A stretch of DNA of 64,000 nt from Bacillus sp. FJAT-29790 (GCF_019039215.1 NZ_JAHNZZ010000001.1:2645598-2709597), one strand, 5' to 3'. Numbered from the stretch's first letter, positions 1 through 9,721 are shown. Notes: a model not told the origin generated them from the sequence alone. Translations and numbers: made by a program.

Positions 1-20
1 TCAACAGTCCCAATCTGCTT

Positions 21-1640
21 TTAGGAAAATGATCGCAGCCTTAATTTTTTCATTACACGGTCGACTTTCTCCCCAAATAAGAAGTAAACGAGCCTCGTTT
101 TAAAGCTTAAATAGAAATAAATGCCTGCACCGACGACTGCACAAATAATCACAATGATTAAGGCTTGGAAGCTTGATGCCGGTGATAAGAAAAGAGTGAG
201 AATTTTGTACATCGTTCCAGTTCCAATAAACATAACGAACGTGAACAATACGATAAGTAAACCCCTTCTAACCACAAATCTGAACGGATATTCGGCAAAT
301 TTTTTGATTACAAATAAATTAATGAATATAGCAGCCATATAACCAATAGCTGTCGCCAAAACAGCACCCTGTGTCTCCATTAGTTTGATGAGCGGGATAT
401 TTAAGCTTAATTTCAGTAATAATCCGACAAGCAAGCTTAGGACCGTGAAGCGCTGTTCGTTAATCCCTTGTAATATTGCAGCAGTTACTAAGAAATAGGC
501 AAATAATATCGCCACTGGGGCATACGTTCTTAATACCTCTGTACCGAGCTCCTTGTGCTCATAAAACAATGTAAATATGGGCTCTGCCAATAAAGATAGC
601 CCGACTACAGCTGGAAGAGTTAAAAATAATAACACTTGAAAAGCCTGATTCAATTGCTTGTTTAAACTTGAATGGTCATTCTCGACAAAGGCTTTTGTAA
701 TGCTGGGAACCAATGTAAGAGAAAATGCAGTCGCCAAGGATACCGGAATAATGACAAGCTTATGCGTTTGCATATTTAATACTGCAAAAGCTGAAACGGC
801 TTCTTTGGCCAGCCCAATCGATTTCATCGTCCTGAGAAAGGTTAATTGATCAATAAATTGGAATAGCGGGTTAGCGATCCCTACAAATACAAAGGGAGCT
901 GCGTAAACGATAATTTCTTTGTACATGTCCTTTAAAGAAATATCCATTGTCCCTTTATCATTGATGAGCAATTCGTCCAAGTAAGGCTTTCGTTTATACC
1001 AATACCATAATAAAATGGCTAAACCGCCGATAGCACCTATAAAAGCCGCAAAAGTTGCTACACTTACAGCTTGAACAAGGCTGCCTTTCATAATATTTAA
1101 AACGACATATGCACCAGCAAGTACGAAAACAATACGAACAATCTGTTCAATGACCTGTGATACTGCCGAGGGACCCATTGACTGATATCCCTGGAAAAAG
1201 CCTCTAATCAGACTCATAAAAGGAACAACGATTAGAGCAAAGCTGACGGCCCGGATAACGGTAGTTACATCCTTAACATTCGTATCGACATTGTCAGGAA
1301 TTATGAATTCCGCTAAGATCGGAGCTAAGAAATATAGTGCAAGGAACGATAGGATTCCGGTAGACAACATAATAATTAGTCCAGATTTAAAAAGCTTTCT
1401 CCCTACCGCGTACTCTTCCAAGGCGTTATATTTTGAAATGTATTTTGATACCGCTAATGGTACACCTGCTGTTGCGATACTAATAAATATGGTATATGGA
1501 ATATAGGAAAAAGCATAAAGAGCATTCCCCTCATCTCCTACAATATGATAAAAAGGAATCACATAAAATAACCCGAGAGCTTTCGAAATAATCGTCCCTA
1601 GGGTTAGTATAAAGGTACCCCTTAAAAGCTTAGATGACAT
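21..1640 (-). CDS. murJ: Lipid II flippase MurJ (YtgP), MVF/MATE-like
   Basis: A 539-residue, very hydrophobic protein with about 14 predicted membrane segments, no signal peptide and short charged loops, as in the polysaccharide-exporter/MurJ (MVF) family. The start MSSKLLRGTFILTLGTIISK is typical of Bacillus YtgP, which functions as a lipid II flippase alongside Amj. It would move undecaprenyl-linked peptidoglycan precursor across the membrane. The ATG is preceded by an AAGGCGGG ribosome site. The gene stands alone, facing away from a small intergenic region. Spore-cortex relatives such as SpoVB are the main alternative; ytfP and leuS nearby favour YtgP. Confidence 0.88.
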   Translation of the reverse strand: MSSKLLRGTFILTLGTIISKALGLFYVIPFYHIVGDEGNALYAFSYIPYTIFISIATAGVPLAVSKYISKYNALEEYAVGRKLFKSGLIIMLSTGILSFLALYFLAPILAEFIIPDNVDTNVKDVTTVIRAVSFALIVVPFMSLIRGFFQGYQSMGPSAVSQVIEQIVRIVFVLAGAYVVLNIMKGSLVQAVSVATFAAFIGAIGGLAILLWYWYKRKPYLDELLINDKGTMDISLKDMYKEIIVYAAPFVFVGIANPLFQFIDQLTFLRTMKSIGLAKEAVSAFAVLNMQTHKLVIIPVSLATAFSLTLVPSITKAFVENDHSSLNKQLNQAFQVLLFLTLPAVVGLSLLAEPIFTLFYEHKELGTEVLRTYAPVAILFAYFLVTAAILQGINEQRFTVLSLLVGLLLKLSLNIPLIKLMETQGAVLATAIGYMAAIFINLFVIKKFAEYPFRFVVRRGLLIVLFTFVMFIGTGTMYKILTLFLSPASSFQALIIVIICAVVGAGIYFYLSFKTRLVYFLFGEKVDRVMKKLRLRSFS

Positions 1641-1811
1641 ATAATCCCGCCTTGTTAATCATAGATAAAAAAGAAAAAATATAATTGCAAAATACAATTT
1701 TACCACATGCTATGTAGAATCAGATGATTTTTTTATACACATTAGTAGTTTACTCTTCTTCTTTCAGGATTGCTACCTAGAGTGGAGCTACTCCGTATCA
1801 ATATCGTTAAA

Positions 1812-1845
1812 TGCGAAAAAGCCAGTGATGATTACTGGCTTCTTT
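1812..1845 (-). terminator. Rho-independent terminator after the MetE-like operon
   Basis: Stem AAGCCAGT/ACTGGCTT (1819-1841) followed on the minus strand by a T-rich run. It lies just downstream of the MetE-like gene. The rest of the 1641-1896 gap shows nothing else. Confidence 0.7.
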
Positions 1846-1896
1846 TTCCTGTACATTAACTTGCAAAACTAGACCCGGTTGTTTCTGAATTCAACA

Positions 1897-3060
1897 CTAA
1901 ACTCTGTCTCTTAGCAGGCTCGCTGCCGTACTCATTACTTTCAATTTTTGAAAAGCAAGTTCTCCACTGTTCATCGGTCTTTGGGCAAAGGTTCCAAATC
2001 CGCAATCCGGATTTAAGTAAATTTTTTCTGGCGGTAATATTTTCAACAATTGACTAATCTTGTCCACAATCTCTTCAGCGTTCTCGATTTCATCTGTTCT
2101 TGGATTTACGACTCCAAACCCAATCTCTACATGAGAAAACTCTTTAATCGCCTCGATTTCACCTGCTCTTGGGGTCGCATACTCAAGAACAAGCTGATCG
2201 ATATCAACCCTTGAGAGATAAGGGATCAGCGGAAAATAAGGGCCTTTCAGAAGAACATGTTCTTGCGTACTCCAGTTCCCCCGGCAAATATGAACCCCAA
2301 ATTTCGTTCCTCTGCCCCTCATTCCTTTCATGACACTATTTATTAACCCAAGTGCAAATTCGATTTCTTCCTCCGCATCTGCTTTGGCCGTCAATGCACC
2401 GCACATAAATGTGCGATTAGCATTCTTTTGAGTGAATACAAGCTCTGTTAAAACTGGTTCGTCGAATTGAACAAAATGAACACCTTCAGCAATTAGGTCC
2501 TCCATTTCCTCCCTTAATACATGAACGATATCTAGTGCCAAATCTTCTTTCGTCGGATAGGCATCTTTTGATAATCCTTCGACCCACATGGATCTTGTTA
2601 AAAGGTATGGCCCAGGAAGCGTAACCTTGATTTTTTTATCCGTATGCCTCTTCAGAAAGCGAAAATCATCTAATGCCAGCGGTTTCTTGCGGCTGATTTT
2701 CCCTACTGCAGCTGGGTTTGAAAGTGAAAAGGCTGGAACATCAAGCGTACCAAGTATTTCTTCAAAGCTTGCTTTATCTTCTACGTATTCCAGCAGTTCT
2801 GAAACCGTCAGCATTTTTACATTATGCAAATGTTCAGCTACGAAGGAAATGAAATTATCCCTTCTTTGCTCCCCGTCTGAAACGATATCTACGCCAGCCT
2901 CTTCTTGCAAACGAAGACATTTGATGATCGCCTCATCAGCAACGGATTGGAACTCTTCTTCTGTCATTCTGCCAGCTCGTTTTTCTCTCATTGCCTTCTG
3001 CACCTCAACTGGTCTTGGCCAGCTGCCAATGACAGTTGTAGGAAAGAGTTTATGTCCCAT
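1897..3060 (-). CDS. Core-MetE type cobalamin-independent methyltransferase
   Basis: 387 residues matching the C-terminal catalytic barrel of cobalamin-independent methionine synthase without the N-terminal folate-binding half. All expected zinc ligands are visible: His257 and Cys259 in GVHICRGNW, Glu293 in LVLEYATPRAG, and Cys353 in LNPDCGFGTF. The DEP motif at about 200-202 is also present. Such short MetE proteins transfer a methyl group to a thiol such as homocysteine, but the methyl donor of this one is not known. The start follows a GGAGGA site. It is the last gene of a four-gene operon with TusA-, DsrE- and OsmC-type proteins, so a role in handling a sulfur-containing substrate is likely (inference). 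Confidence 0.82.
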   Translation of the reverse strand: MGHKLFPTTVIGSWPRPVEVQKAMREKRAGRMTEEEFQSVADEAIIKCLRLQEEAGVDIVSDGEQRRDNFISFVAEHLHNVKMLTVSELLEYVEDKASFEEILGTLDVPAFSLSNPAAVGKISRKKPLALDDFRFLKRHTDKKIKVTLPGPYLLTRSMWVEGLSKDAYPTKEDLALDIVHVLREEMEDLIAEGVHFVQFDEPVLTELVFTQKNANRTFMCGALTAKADAEEEIEFALGLINSVMKGMRGRGTKFGVHICRGNWSTQEHVLLKGPYFPLIPYLSRVDIDQLVLEYATPRAGEIEAIKEFSHVEIGFGVVNPRTDEIENAEEIVDKISQLLKILPPEKIYLNPDCGFGTFAQRPMNSGELAFQKLKVMSTAASLLRDRV

Positions 3061-3072
3061 GCTTAAATCCTC

Positions 3073-3786
3073 CTAATAAACAATGGAAAAAGTCAGCTTG
3101 ATTTCAACTGCTTTCTTTAAAGTTTGATAGATAGGTGATCTGTTCAACGTGTTTCCCCAGATCTCTTCCAATAACCTTTCATCCGCAGAAGAAGAAACAT
3201 AACACGTACCGGAAATCTGTTTTATGCTTGGACTTCCCGTTTCTTCTATTTCCATATGATATAAAATATTATCGATGGAGCCTTTTAGTGATATTTCGAT
3301 TTGGTCAACAATAACGTTTCTTCTTGAAGTGTGGGCTTTATAACCAACTGTTAAACACGTTGCAAGGGATGCTATTAAATAATCAATCGAACTTGGCGCA
3401 TCCACATGAGAGCTAAATTCCGCAGGCTGTCCCGAATAAAAACGATGATTACGCGCATATACCCTCGCCTTTAAATCCTTCTCCCCCTGCACTCGAACAT
3501 TCCAGTTGTATCCCTTAGCCGCATCAAGATCCTTTTCTAATTCGGATGGCTTCTGACCTTTACGAACAAAATATCTGACCGTGTTATCACCACGTTCTGA
3601 TCCTAGAAATTCATGCTTAACCATTCGGCACCACGCTGGCAAATCATCGGCAACTGTTCTTTCTCTGCTTCTAATTTCCAAAACTTGTCCCGATTTAAGA
3701 GGATTCATATTTTTATTGATGATTAATAAAAGACCTGATCCGCAATCCAGGTCTCCACCATCACAAACAGCTTCAGGAATGATCAA
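3073..3786 (-). CDS. TusA-OsmC fusion protein
   Basis: 237 residues. Residues 1-75 resemble a TusA/SirA sulfur-carrier domain, with Cys8 and Cys15 near the N-terminus and a DDLPAWCRMVKHEF segment shared with the neighbouring TusA-like protein. Residues 95-237 form an OsmC/Ohr-type domain with the conserved helix cysteine Cys144 (SLATCLTVGY). At the usual position of the second OsmC cysteine the sequence reads NRSPIYQTL (205-213), so Ser207 probably replaces it. The classical two-cysteine peroxidase mechanism is therefore doubtful. The start is TTG, 7 bases after GGAGGAA. The fusion suggests sulfur or persulfide transfer rather than peroxide detoxification (inference). Confidence 0.75.
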   Translation of the reverse strand: MIIPEAVCDGGDLDCGSGLLLIINKNMNPLKSGQVLEIRSRERTVADDLPAWCRMVKHEFLGSERGDNTVRYFVRKGQKPSELEKDLDAAKGYNWNVRVQGEKDLKARVYARNHRFYSGQPAEFSSHVDAPSSIDYLIASLATCLTVGYKAHTSRRNVIVDQIEISLKGSIDNILYHMEIEETGSPSIKQISGTCYVSSSADERLLEEIWGNTLNRSPIYQTLKKAVEIKLTFSIVY

Positions 3787-3810
3787 GACGACTTCCTCCT
3801 TTTGGAAAAA

Positions 3811-4173
3811 TTAATAAGTGATGGAAGCCGCTCCTTGTGTAAGGAATTCTACTAATCTTGCTCCACCTACGATTGTTGCACCTTCAATTAAATTGTCTTC
3901 AGATAGCCCTCTTTTTTTATAACAAGGACTGCAAACCCAAATGATCCCGCCTGCTTCCACAAATTGATCCATTAATTGCTGTAATGGCGCGAATCCTTCT
4001 TCATGAATATCTTCTGCATAGCCTTTTTCGGCTAAATAAGCACCCTCAACGTTTAAAAATACGACTGTTTCCTGCCCTGAAGCAACTGCTGCATTCGCAA
4101 CTACAAATCCTACTGTTGCTTTATCTGTATCGTTTTTACCACTAGTAATACTTACTGCGAATTTTCCTGACAT
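3811..4173 (-). CDS. DsrE/DsrF-like sulfur relay protein
   Basis: About 120 residues with a Rossmann-like DsrE fold: a short first strand (KFAVSITSG), AAVASGQETVVFLNVEG, and the conserved cysteine segment VCSPCYKKRGL. Members carry persulfide sulfur between TusA and other acceptors. The ATG at 4173 is chosen because GGAGGA lies 8 bases upstream; an in-frame TTG at 4188 overlaps that ribosome site and is unlikely. It sits between the stand-alone TusA-like gene and the TusA-OsmC fusion, all on one strand with short gaps. Confidence 0.75.
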   Translation of the reverse strand: MSGKFAVSITSGKNDTDKATVGFVVANAAVASGQETVVFLNVEGAYLAEKGYAEDIHEEGFAPLQQLMDQFVEAGGIIWVCSPCYKKRGLSEDNLIEGATIVGGARLVEFLTQGAASITY

Positions 4174-4197
4174 ATTCAATTCCTCCAATGTTTGTTT

Positions 4198-4440
4198 TTA
4201 GATTCCCTTTTTTATAAAATAATGACTGATTTTTCCTTCATCTAAACGGTTTAATAAGGTATGATGCTGCATTCGGCACCATGCGGGTAAATCTTCACGT
4301 GCACCAGGATCATATGAAATTACTTCAATGATCTCGCCATCGTGCATTTTTTTCATCGTTAAAAATAAATTCATGATAAGCTCTCCACATCCGGTTGGCC
4401 CAGCATTATATGTAATATCAACGGACATGTAATTATTCAT
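4198..4440 (-). CDS. TusA-like sulfur carrier protein
   Basis: 80 residues resembling TusA/SirA: an early strand, a cysteine at residue 18 (GPTGCGELIMNLFLTMKK) preceding a helix, then a strand, PAWCRMQ and a final strand. The canonical CPxP is replaced by CGEL, so the first Cys is kept but not the prolines, as in the fusion protein downstream. It starts at ATG after AAGGAGG and is the first gene of the sulfur operon. Expected role: cytoplasmic carrier of persulfide sulfur. Substrate unknown. Confidence 0.7.
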   Translation of the reverse strand: MNNYMSVDITYNAGPTGCGELIMNLFLTMKKMHDGEIIEVISYDPGAREDLPAWCRMQHHTLLNRLDEGKISHYFIKKGI

Positions 4441-4601
4441 TGGTTACCTCCTTGCTAACAGTGTTAAAGGTAATCTTCTATTAGACGCGAGGAATTTCCT
4501 GCCCGCTCATGAAATAAGAGTTAGTGACATTTCCACTATAAAAGACTGAAATATAAAAACGTATGATATTCCTCACACCAAACAATAGGATTGAACGATG
4601 T

Positions 4602-4617
4602 TATGAATATATTCACA
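4602..4617. promoter_or_regulatory. Possible FNR/CRP-type box
   Basis: TATGAATATATTCACA differs at one position from the TGTGA-N6-TCACA palindrome seen twice before the ccm/nrf operon. It lies between the divergent tusA-like operon and ytfP, just upstream of a TATAAT (4625-4630) facing ytfP. It could serve either direction. Weak evidence. Confidence 0.3.
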
Positions 4618-4663
4618 AATCGTTTATAATTATTTTTAAAGAATTGATTAAGTTGGTGAACGA

Positions 4664-5932
4664 ATGAAATATGATGTAATTGTGATTGGCGGGGGACCAT
4701 CTGGCTTAATGGCCGCGATTGGAGCAGCCGAACAGAAAGCTAAGGTTCTGCTTATTGATAAAGGGGACAAGTTGGGCAGAAAGCTTGCGATTTCGGGCGG
4801 TGGCAGATGCAATGTTACAAATAGGCTTCCAGTTGACGAGATCATCAAGCATATACCAGGGAACGGCCGCTTTTTATACAGTGCCATTTCCCTTTTCAGC
4901 AATGAAGATATTATTAAATTTTTCGAGGATTTAGGCATTCAGCTAAAGGAGGAAGACCATGGAAGAATGTTTCCGGTGACAGATAAAGCACAATCTGTTG
5001 TTGATGCATTGCTTTCAAGGCTTAAACAATTAAAGGTTGATATTAAAACGAATTGTCCGATTCATGATGTTCATTATGAGGATGGTAAGGTTAAATCTGT
5101 TGCGTTCAAAAATGGGGATTGGTATGAAGCCGATTCGATCGTCATCGCCGTTGGCGGAAAGTCCGTTCCTCATACAGGATCAACCGGTGATGGATACGCT
5201 TGGGCTGAGAAAGCAGGCCACACGATAACGGAATTATTCCCAACAGAAGTCCCGGTCACTTCGGCCGAGCCTTTTATTAAAGAAAAAACATTGCAGGGAT
5301 TATCCCTAAGAAGCGTTGCCCTTAGCGTATTGAATCCGAAAGGGAAAGCATTAATTACACATCAAATGGATATGATCTTCACACATTTTGGCATCAGCGG
5401 GCCAGCAGTCTTAAGGTGCAGCCAATTTGTGGTGAAAGCGTTGAAGAAATCGGGTTCGCGGGAAGTAACAATGAGTATTGATGCTATTCCTGATAGAAAA
5501 GAAGAGCCATTGTTTCAGGAACTAGCAAAAATGATAAAAGATGATCCTAAGAAGAGCATTAAAAACATCTTAAAAGGCTTTCTTCCCGAAAGATATTTGT
5601 TATTCCTGCTCGAACAAAACCAAATCGATCCATCGACCCAAGGTGCAAATATCTCGAATGAAAAAATAAGAAACTTTGTGAAAAGCTGCAAGGCGTTTCA
5701 CATTAAAGTCAATGGAACACTCCCGCTTGATAAAGCGTTCGTTACCGGCGGCGGGGTTTCCGTAAAAGAGATCGAGCCCCAGACGATGGCATCAAAATGT
5801 ATGGCAGGTTTGTTTTTTTGCGGAGAAATCCTTGATATTCACGGCTATACAGGAGGGTATAATATTACCTCCGCACTTGTAACTGGAAGGCTTGCCGGGA
5901 TAAATGCTGCCCGATCTGCAAATTCTCTGTAA
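4664..5932 (+). CDS. ytfP: HI0933/YtfP-family FAD-dependent oxidoreductase
   Basis: 422 residues. The N-terminus holds the dinucleotide-binding [10 protein letters not shown] motif. There is a second conserved block, [16 protein letters not shown] (about 38-53), and a C-terminal flavin-contact block [14 protein letters not shown], all hallmarks of the HI0933 (BaiN-like) flavoprotein family. Substrate unknown; the enzyme is cytosolic. It follows a TATAAT promoter and stands alone, divergent from the sulfur operon. Its presence near murJ, cse60 and leuS matches Bacillus order. Confidence 0.9.
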   Translation: MKYDVIVIGGGPSGLMAAIGAAEQKAKVLLIDKGDKLGRKLAISGGGRCNVTNRLPVDEIIKHIPGNGRFLYSAISLFSNEDIIKFFEDLGIQLKEEDHGRMFPVTDKAQSVVDALLSRLKQLKVDIKTNCPIHDVHYEDGKVKSVAFKNGDWYEADSIVIAVGGKSVPHTGSTGDGYAWAEKAGHTITELFPTEVPVTSAEPFIKEKTLQGLSLRSVALSVLNPKGKALITHQMDMIFTHFGISGPAVLRCSQFVVKALKKSGSREVTMSIDAIPDRKEEPLFQELAKMIKDDPKKSIKNILKGFLPERYLLFLLEQNQIDPSTQGANISNEKIRNFVKSCKAFHIKVNGTLPLDKAFVTGGGVSVKEIEPQTMASKCMAGLFFCGEILDIHGYTGGYNITSALVTGRLAGINAARSANSL

Positions 5933-5980
5933 GCGGGACCTTTTAACTTCAAAACAAATCATTCGAGCTTGATGGAGGCA

Positions 5981-6169
5981 TCAGGCTCGATAAATAATCA
6001 TCGCCGAAAAGCAGTAAACCTGTTCCTCCTCATCCTCTTGATCTTGAACAGCGGCAACATTATATTTAATATCCAGTAGCTCCTTCTCCTCCATCCTTTC
6101 TAAAAACCGATTCATCTCCAACTCCAAATCTTTTTCATGCTCATGATCAAATAATTTGACCTTAATCAA
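5981..6169 (-). CDS. cse60: Cse60-like sporulation protein (YteV)
   Basis: A small acidic protein of about 62 residues beginning (M)IKVKLFDHEHEKDLELEMNR, matching Cse60/YteV of Bacillus, a sigma-E-dependent protein of unknown function. The TTG at 6169 is preferred because GAGAGG lies 9 bases upstream; an ATG at 6178 abuts that site and would give 65 residues. No membrane segment. The long glutamate run (DQEDEEEQ) near the C-terminus is notable. Confidence 0.75.
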   Translation of the reverse strand: MIKVKLFDHEHEKDLELEMNRFLERMEEKELLDIKYNVAAVQDQEDEEEQVYCFSAMIIYRA

Positions 6170-6339
6170 CGAACTCATCCTCTCTAAGACTTTTTATTCA
6201 TTATTGACAGAATAATCAATTTTTATAATCATCTAGTGAATCTAATGAGTAAGTTAAGTATTGTCTTTTTAAAAAAGTCTACTTGACGTGTAAAACCACC
6301 CTAATTTATCCACGAGTGGTGCAAGTAACGTTCTTTCTT

Positions 6340-6535
6340 TTACCTTATGTGGGCATTTTCCCCTTTCGCGGTCAATGTAACACCCTTTCTTTTACCTTAT
6401 GTGGGCATTTTCCCTTTCTCAGTCAATGTAACACCCTTTCTTTTACCTTATGTGGGCATTTTCCCTTTCGCAGTCAATGTAACACCCTTTCATTTACCTT
6501 ATACGGTGATTATTCTTTTTCGTGGTCAATGACAC
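6340..6535. repeat. Tandem array, 51-52 bp period, about 4 units
   Basis: The block TTACCTTATGTGGGCATTTT recurs with its TACCTTAT at about 6341, 6393, 6444 and 6495, that is at steps of 52, 51 and 51 bp. The units are joined by CAGTCAATGTAACACCC. The last unit is degenerate (ATACGGTGAT). Open frames read through it because the period is near a multiple of three, but they look like repeat artefacts. The array fills most of the gap between cse60 and the rhodanese gene. Confidence 0.85.
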
Positions 6536-6549
6536 TTGATAAATAAAGT

Positions 6550-6582
6550 AAAAAGAAGCCTTCCAAAGGAATGGCTTCATCA
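6550..6582 (-). terminator. Terminator of the rhodanese gene
   Basis: Stem GAAGCC...GGCTTC followed on the minus strand by TTTTT, immediately after the rhodanese stop codon. Confidence 0.75.
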
Positions 6583-6588
6583 TATTAA

Positions 6589-6894
6589 TTATTCTGTTGT
6601 CCCTCTCCACTCGAGCATCCCGCCAACCATATTTCGGACCTTATAGCCTTGATCCTGAAGGTAGTAGCACACATTTGAACTGCGATTTCCTGAACGGCAA
6701 ATAAAAATGTATTCTTTATCTTTATCAAAGTATTCGAGATTTTCGGGGATTGTCATCATCCGGATATGCTTTGCACCGGGAATCATTCCATGTTCAACCT
6801 CTTCATCTTCTCTCACATCGACAAGCTCTAACTTTTCCCCTGCCGCTAGCTTTTTCTCTAATACGTCCGTTGTAATTGTTTCAATAGGATCCAT
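6589..6894 (-). CDS. Single-domain rhodanese-like sulfurtransferase
   Basis: 101 residues forming one rhodanese domain: LVDVREDEEVEHGMIPGAKH (about 24-43) and the active loop CRSGNRSS with catalytic cysteine at about residue 65, ending in GGMLEWRG. It would accept or donate persulfide sulfur in the cytosol. It resembles YtwF, a rhodanese near leuS in B. subtilis. GAGAGGAAGT precedes the ATG. The leuS terminator lies upstream, so it is probably its own transcription unit. Confidence 0.88.
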   Translation of the reverse strand: MDPIETITTDVLEKKLAAGEKLELVDVREDEEVEHGMIPGAKHIRMMTIPENLEYFDKDKEYIFICRSGNRSSNVCYYLQDQGYKVRNMVGGMLEWRGTTE

Positions 6895-6963
6895 TTAATA
6901 CTTCCTCTCATTTCCATTTTCACGGTTCTATCGTTAGTTTTAGATATCCCTATGCTTATATTA

Positions 6964-7000
6964 AAAAACATCCTCCGAAAACGCAATCGGAGGATGTTTT
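6964..7000 (-). terminator. leuS terminator
   Basis: Strong stem AAACATCCTCCG/CGGAGGATGTTT followed on the minus strand by a T-run, directly after the leuS stop. Confidence 0.85.
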
Positions 7001-7003
7001 AAA

Positions 7004-9421
7004 TTAATTTGCGACGATATTAACAAGCTTTCCTGGAACAGCAATCACTTTCCGGACCGTTTTCCCGTCAATTTGCTCTTTCACTTTATCGTCGTCCATA
7101 ACCATTTGTTCAAGGGCATCCTTTTTGGCATCTGAAGCAACAAACATCTTCGCTTTTACCTTACCATTAATTTGAATGACAATTTCCACCTCATCATCGA
7201 CAAGTTTTGCCTCATCGAATGCCGGCCATGTTTCATAGGCGATCGTGCCAGTAGAACCAAGCTTCTCCCAAAGCTCCTCAGCAATATGAGGAGTGATTGG
7301 TGATAATAGTTTTACAAAGCCTTCCATAAAGTGTTTTGGAAGAACAGTCGATTTATATGCCTCATTGATAAATACCATCATTTGCGAAATAGCAGTATTG
7401 AAGCGTAATCCTTCGTAATCCTCTGTTACTTTTTTCACCGTTTGATGATATACCTTCTCCAGTTTACTTGCTTCTTCATTATCCTGGATTTTCGGATTCA
7501 ATTCCCCGTTCTCTTCGATGAACAGGCGCCAAACTCGATCCAAGAACCTTCTTGAACCGTCTAAGCCATTTGTAGACCATGCAATTGACGCATCAAGTGG
7601 ACCCATGAACATTTCGTATAGACGAAGAGTATCTGCACCATGGCTCTCAATAATATCATCAGGATTAACAACATTTCCTTTTGATTTACTCATTTTTTCA
7701 TTGCCTTCTCCAAGAATCATTCCTTGGTTAAATAGCTTTTGGAATGGCTCCTTCGTATGAACAACACCTAGATCATAAAGAACCTTGTGCCAGAAGCGGG
7801 CATATAGAAGATGCAGAACCGCATGCTCTGCTCCGCCAATATAAATATCGACCGGAAGCCATTCTTTAAGTTTTTCCGCATCTGCTAATGCCTGATCATT
7901 TTTTGGATCAATATAGCGCAGATAATACCAGCAGCTTCCTGCCCATTGCGGCATTGTATTCGTTTCACGGCGTCCTTTTTTCCCTGTTGCAGGGTCAACT
8001 ACATTCACCCAGTCTTCAATATTGGCAAGTGGGGACTCCCCTGTTCCAGAAGGCTTAATTTCCGTTGTTTTTGGCAGAAGCAGCGGCAACTGATCTTCAG
8101 GAACAGCTGACATTGTGCCATCCTCCCAATGAATTATTGGAATCGGCTCGCCCCAGTAACGCTGGCGGCTGAACAGCCAGTCGCGAAGACGATAAGTGAC
8201 TTTCTTCGTTCCAACTTCTTTTTCTTCAAGCCAAGCAAGGATTTTCTCAATCGCGTCTTCCTTGTTCAAACCATTCAAGAAATCGGAATTCACGTGTTCC
8301 CCGTCACCTGTGTATGGTTCTTTTTCAATATCTCCACCAGCGACTACTTCAATAATTGGCAGTTCAAATTGCTTTGCAAACTCATAATCACGCTCGTCAT
8401 GAGCTGGAACTGCCATGATCGCACCTGTTCCATAGCTCGCCAATACATAATCGGCAATCCAGATCGGCATCTTTTCGCCATTTACCGGGTTAACTGCATA
8501 AGCACCTGTGAAAACGCCCGTCTTTTCTTTCGCTAAATCTGTTCTTTCAAGATCACTTTTGCTTTTTACTTTATCAATGTACGCATTTACTGCTGCTTTC
8601 TGCGCCGCTGTCGTAATTTTGTCGACTAAAGCATGCTCTGGAGCAAGAACAGCATAAGTCGCACCAAAAAGTGTATCTGGACGAGTGGTAAATACTTTAA
8701 ATGTCCCTTCATGACCTTCAATTTGGAAAGTTACTTCTGCTCCTTCAGAACGGCCAATCCAGTTGCGCTGCATATCTTTCAGGCTTTCAGGCCAATCTAA
8801 TAAATCAAGATCTTCAAGAAGACGATCCGCATAAGCTGTAATCTTTAAGATCCACTGCCTCATCGGTCTACGTTCGACAGGGTGACCGCCACGCTCACTT
8901 TTTCCATCGATGACTTCTTCATTAGCAAGAACTGTTCCTAAAGCTGGACACCAGTTAACTGCTACTTCATCAATATAGGCAAGCCCTTTTTCATACAGCT
9001 TTAAGAAAATCCATTGTGTCCATTTATAGTATTCAGGATCCGTCGTATTAACTTCACGATCCCAGTCATATGAGAAGCCTAATGCTTTTATTTGGCGGCG
9101 GAACGTATTAATATTTTTTTCTGTAAATTCAGCTGGGTCGTTACCTGTATCTAATGCATATTGCTCCGCAGGCAAACCGAAAGCATCCCACCCCATCGGA
9201 TGTAGGACATTATATCCTTGCATGCGCTTCATGCGAGAAAGAATATCAGTTGCCGTATATCCTTCCGGGTGACCAACATGAAGACCGGCACCAGATGGAT
9301 ATGGGAACATATCTAACGCGTAAAATTTACGCTTTCCTTTCTCTTCACTTGTCTTAAAGGTTTTATTTTCCTCCCAGACGTTTTGCCATCTTTTTTCAAT
9401 CTCTTGGTGATTGAAGCTCAT
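7004..9421 (-). CDS. leuS: Leucyl-tRNA synthetase
   Basis: 805 residues, the normal length for bacterial LeuRS. The class I HIGH signature appears as HVGH in [16 protein letters not shown] (about 40-55) and the KMSKS loop as [10 protein letters not shown] at about 575-585. The editing CP1 insertion holds [12 protein letters not shown] (about 247-258). The C-terminus contains the anticodon-binding region and the small final domain (VVIQINGK-like segment). It charges tRNA-Leu. The ATG follows AGGAGG, and transcription is controlled by the T-box leader immediately upstream. Confidence 0.98.
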   Translation of the reverse strand: MSFNHQEIEKRWQNVWEENKTFKTSEEKGKRKFYALDMFPYPSGAGLHVGHPEGYTATDILSRMKRMQGYNVLHPMGWDAFGLPAEQYALDTGNDPAEFTEKNINTFRRQIKALGFSYDWDREVNTTDPEYYKWTQWIFLKLYEKGLAYIDEVAVNWCPALGTVLANEEVIDGKSERGGHPVERRPMRQWILKITAYADRLLEDLDLLDWPESLKDMQRNWIGRSEGAEVTFQIEGHEGTFKVFTTRPDTLFGATYAVLAPEHALVDKITTAAQKAAVNAYIDKVKSKSDLERTDLAKEKTGVFTGAYAVNPVNGEKMPIWIADYVLASYGTGAIMAVPAHDERDYEFAKQFELPIIEVVAGGDIEKEPYTGDGEHVNSDFLNGLNKEDAIEKILAWLEEKEVGTKKVTYRLRDWLFSRQRYWGEPIPIIHWEDGTMSAVPEDQLPLLLPKTTEIKPSGTGESPLANIEDWVNVVDPATGKKGRRETNTMPQWAGSCWYYLRYIDPKNDQALADAEKLKEWLPVDIYIGGAEHAVLHLLYARFWHKVLYDLGVVHTKEPFQKLFNQGMILGEGNEKMSKSKGNVVNPDDIIESHGADTLRLYEMFMGPLDASIAWSTNGLDGSRRFLDRVWRLFIEENGELNPKIQDNEEASKLEKVYHQTVKKVTEDYEGLRFNTAISQMMVFINEAYKSTVLPKHFMEGFVKLLSPITPHIAEELWEKLGSTGTIAYETWPAFDEAKLVDDEVEIVIQINGKVKAKMFVASDAKKDALEQMVMDDDKVKEQIDGKTVRKVIAVPGKLVNIVAN

Positions 9422-9452
9422 TGTCTTTTCCTCCTAATAAAAAATACTAAAA

Positions 9453-9715
9453 AAACCCCTCATCCCAAAATAGGGACGAGAGGATTATGTATGAATCTCC
9501 CGCGGTACCACCCACATTAGTGACATTGTCACTCGCTCATTGATCCTTAACGCGGAATACGGCAAGTATTACTGTTCTTTCACACTTGCAACTCAAAGGC
9601 GAGTTCATGATGTGCCCGGCTGACTTCCACCATCCGTCAACTCTCTACAATCGGGCTAAAACATCACTACTGCTCCTTTTCTAAGCAGATAGCTATCATA
9701 TTATAATATTATTGT
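9453..9715 (-). promoter_or_regulatory. T-box leader (leucine) of leuS
   Basis: Read on the minus strand, the leader contains the T-box core GGGTGGTACCGCG (near 9500-9515), followed by a terminator stem (CCTCTCGTCCC ... GGGATGAGGGG) and TTTTTTT. Stem I contains GAACTC, giving the likely specifier codon CUC (leucine). A TATAAT-like -10 (near 9700-9708) lies at the upstream end. Uncharged tRNA-Leu should stabilise the antiterminator and let transcription reach leuS. Confidence 0.93.
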
Positions 9716-9721
9716 AATAAA

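Noticed and set aside
6283-6546. Open frames across the 51-52 bp array
   Set aside because: No ribosome site, repeated low-complexity peptide, and alternate frames are open too; explained by the repeat.
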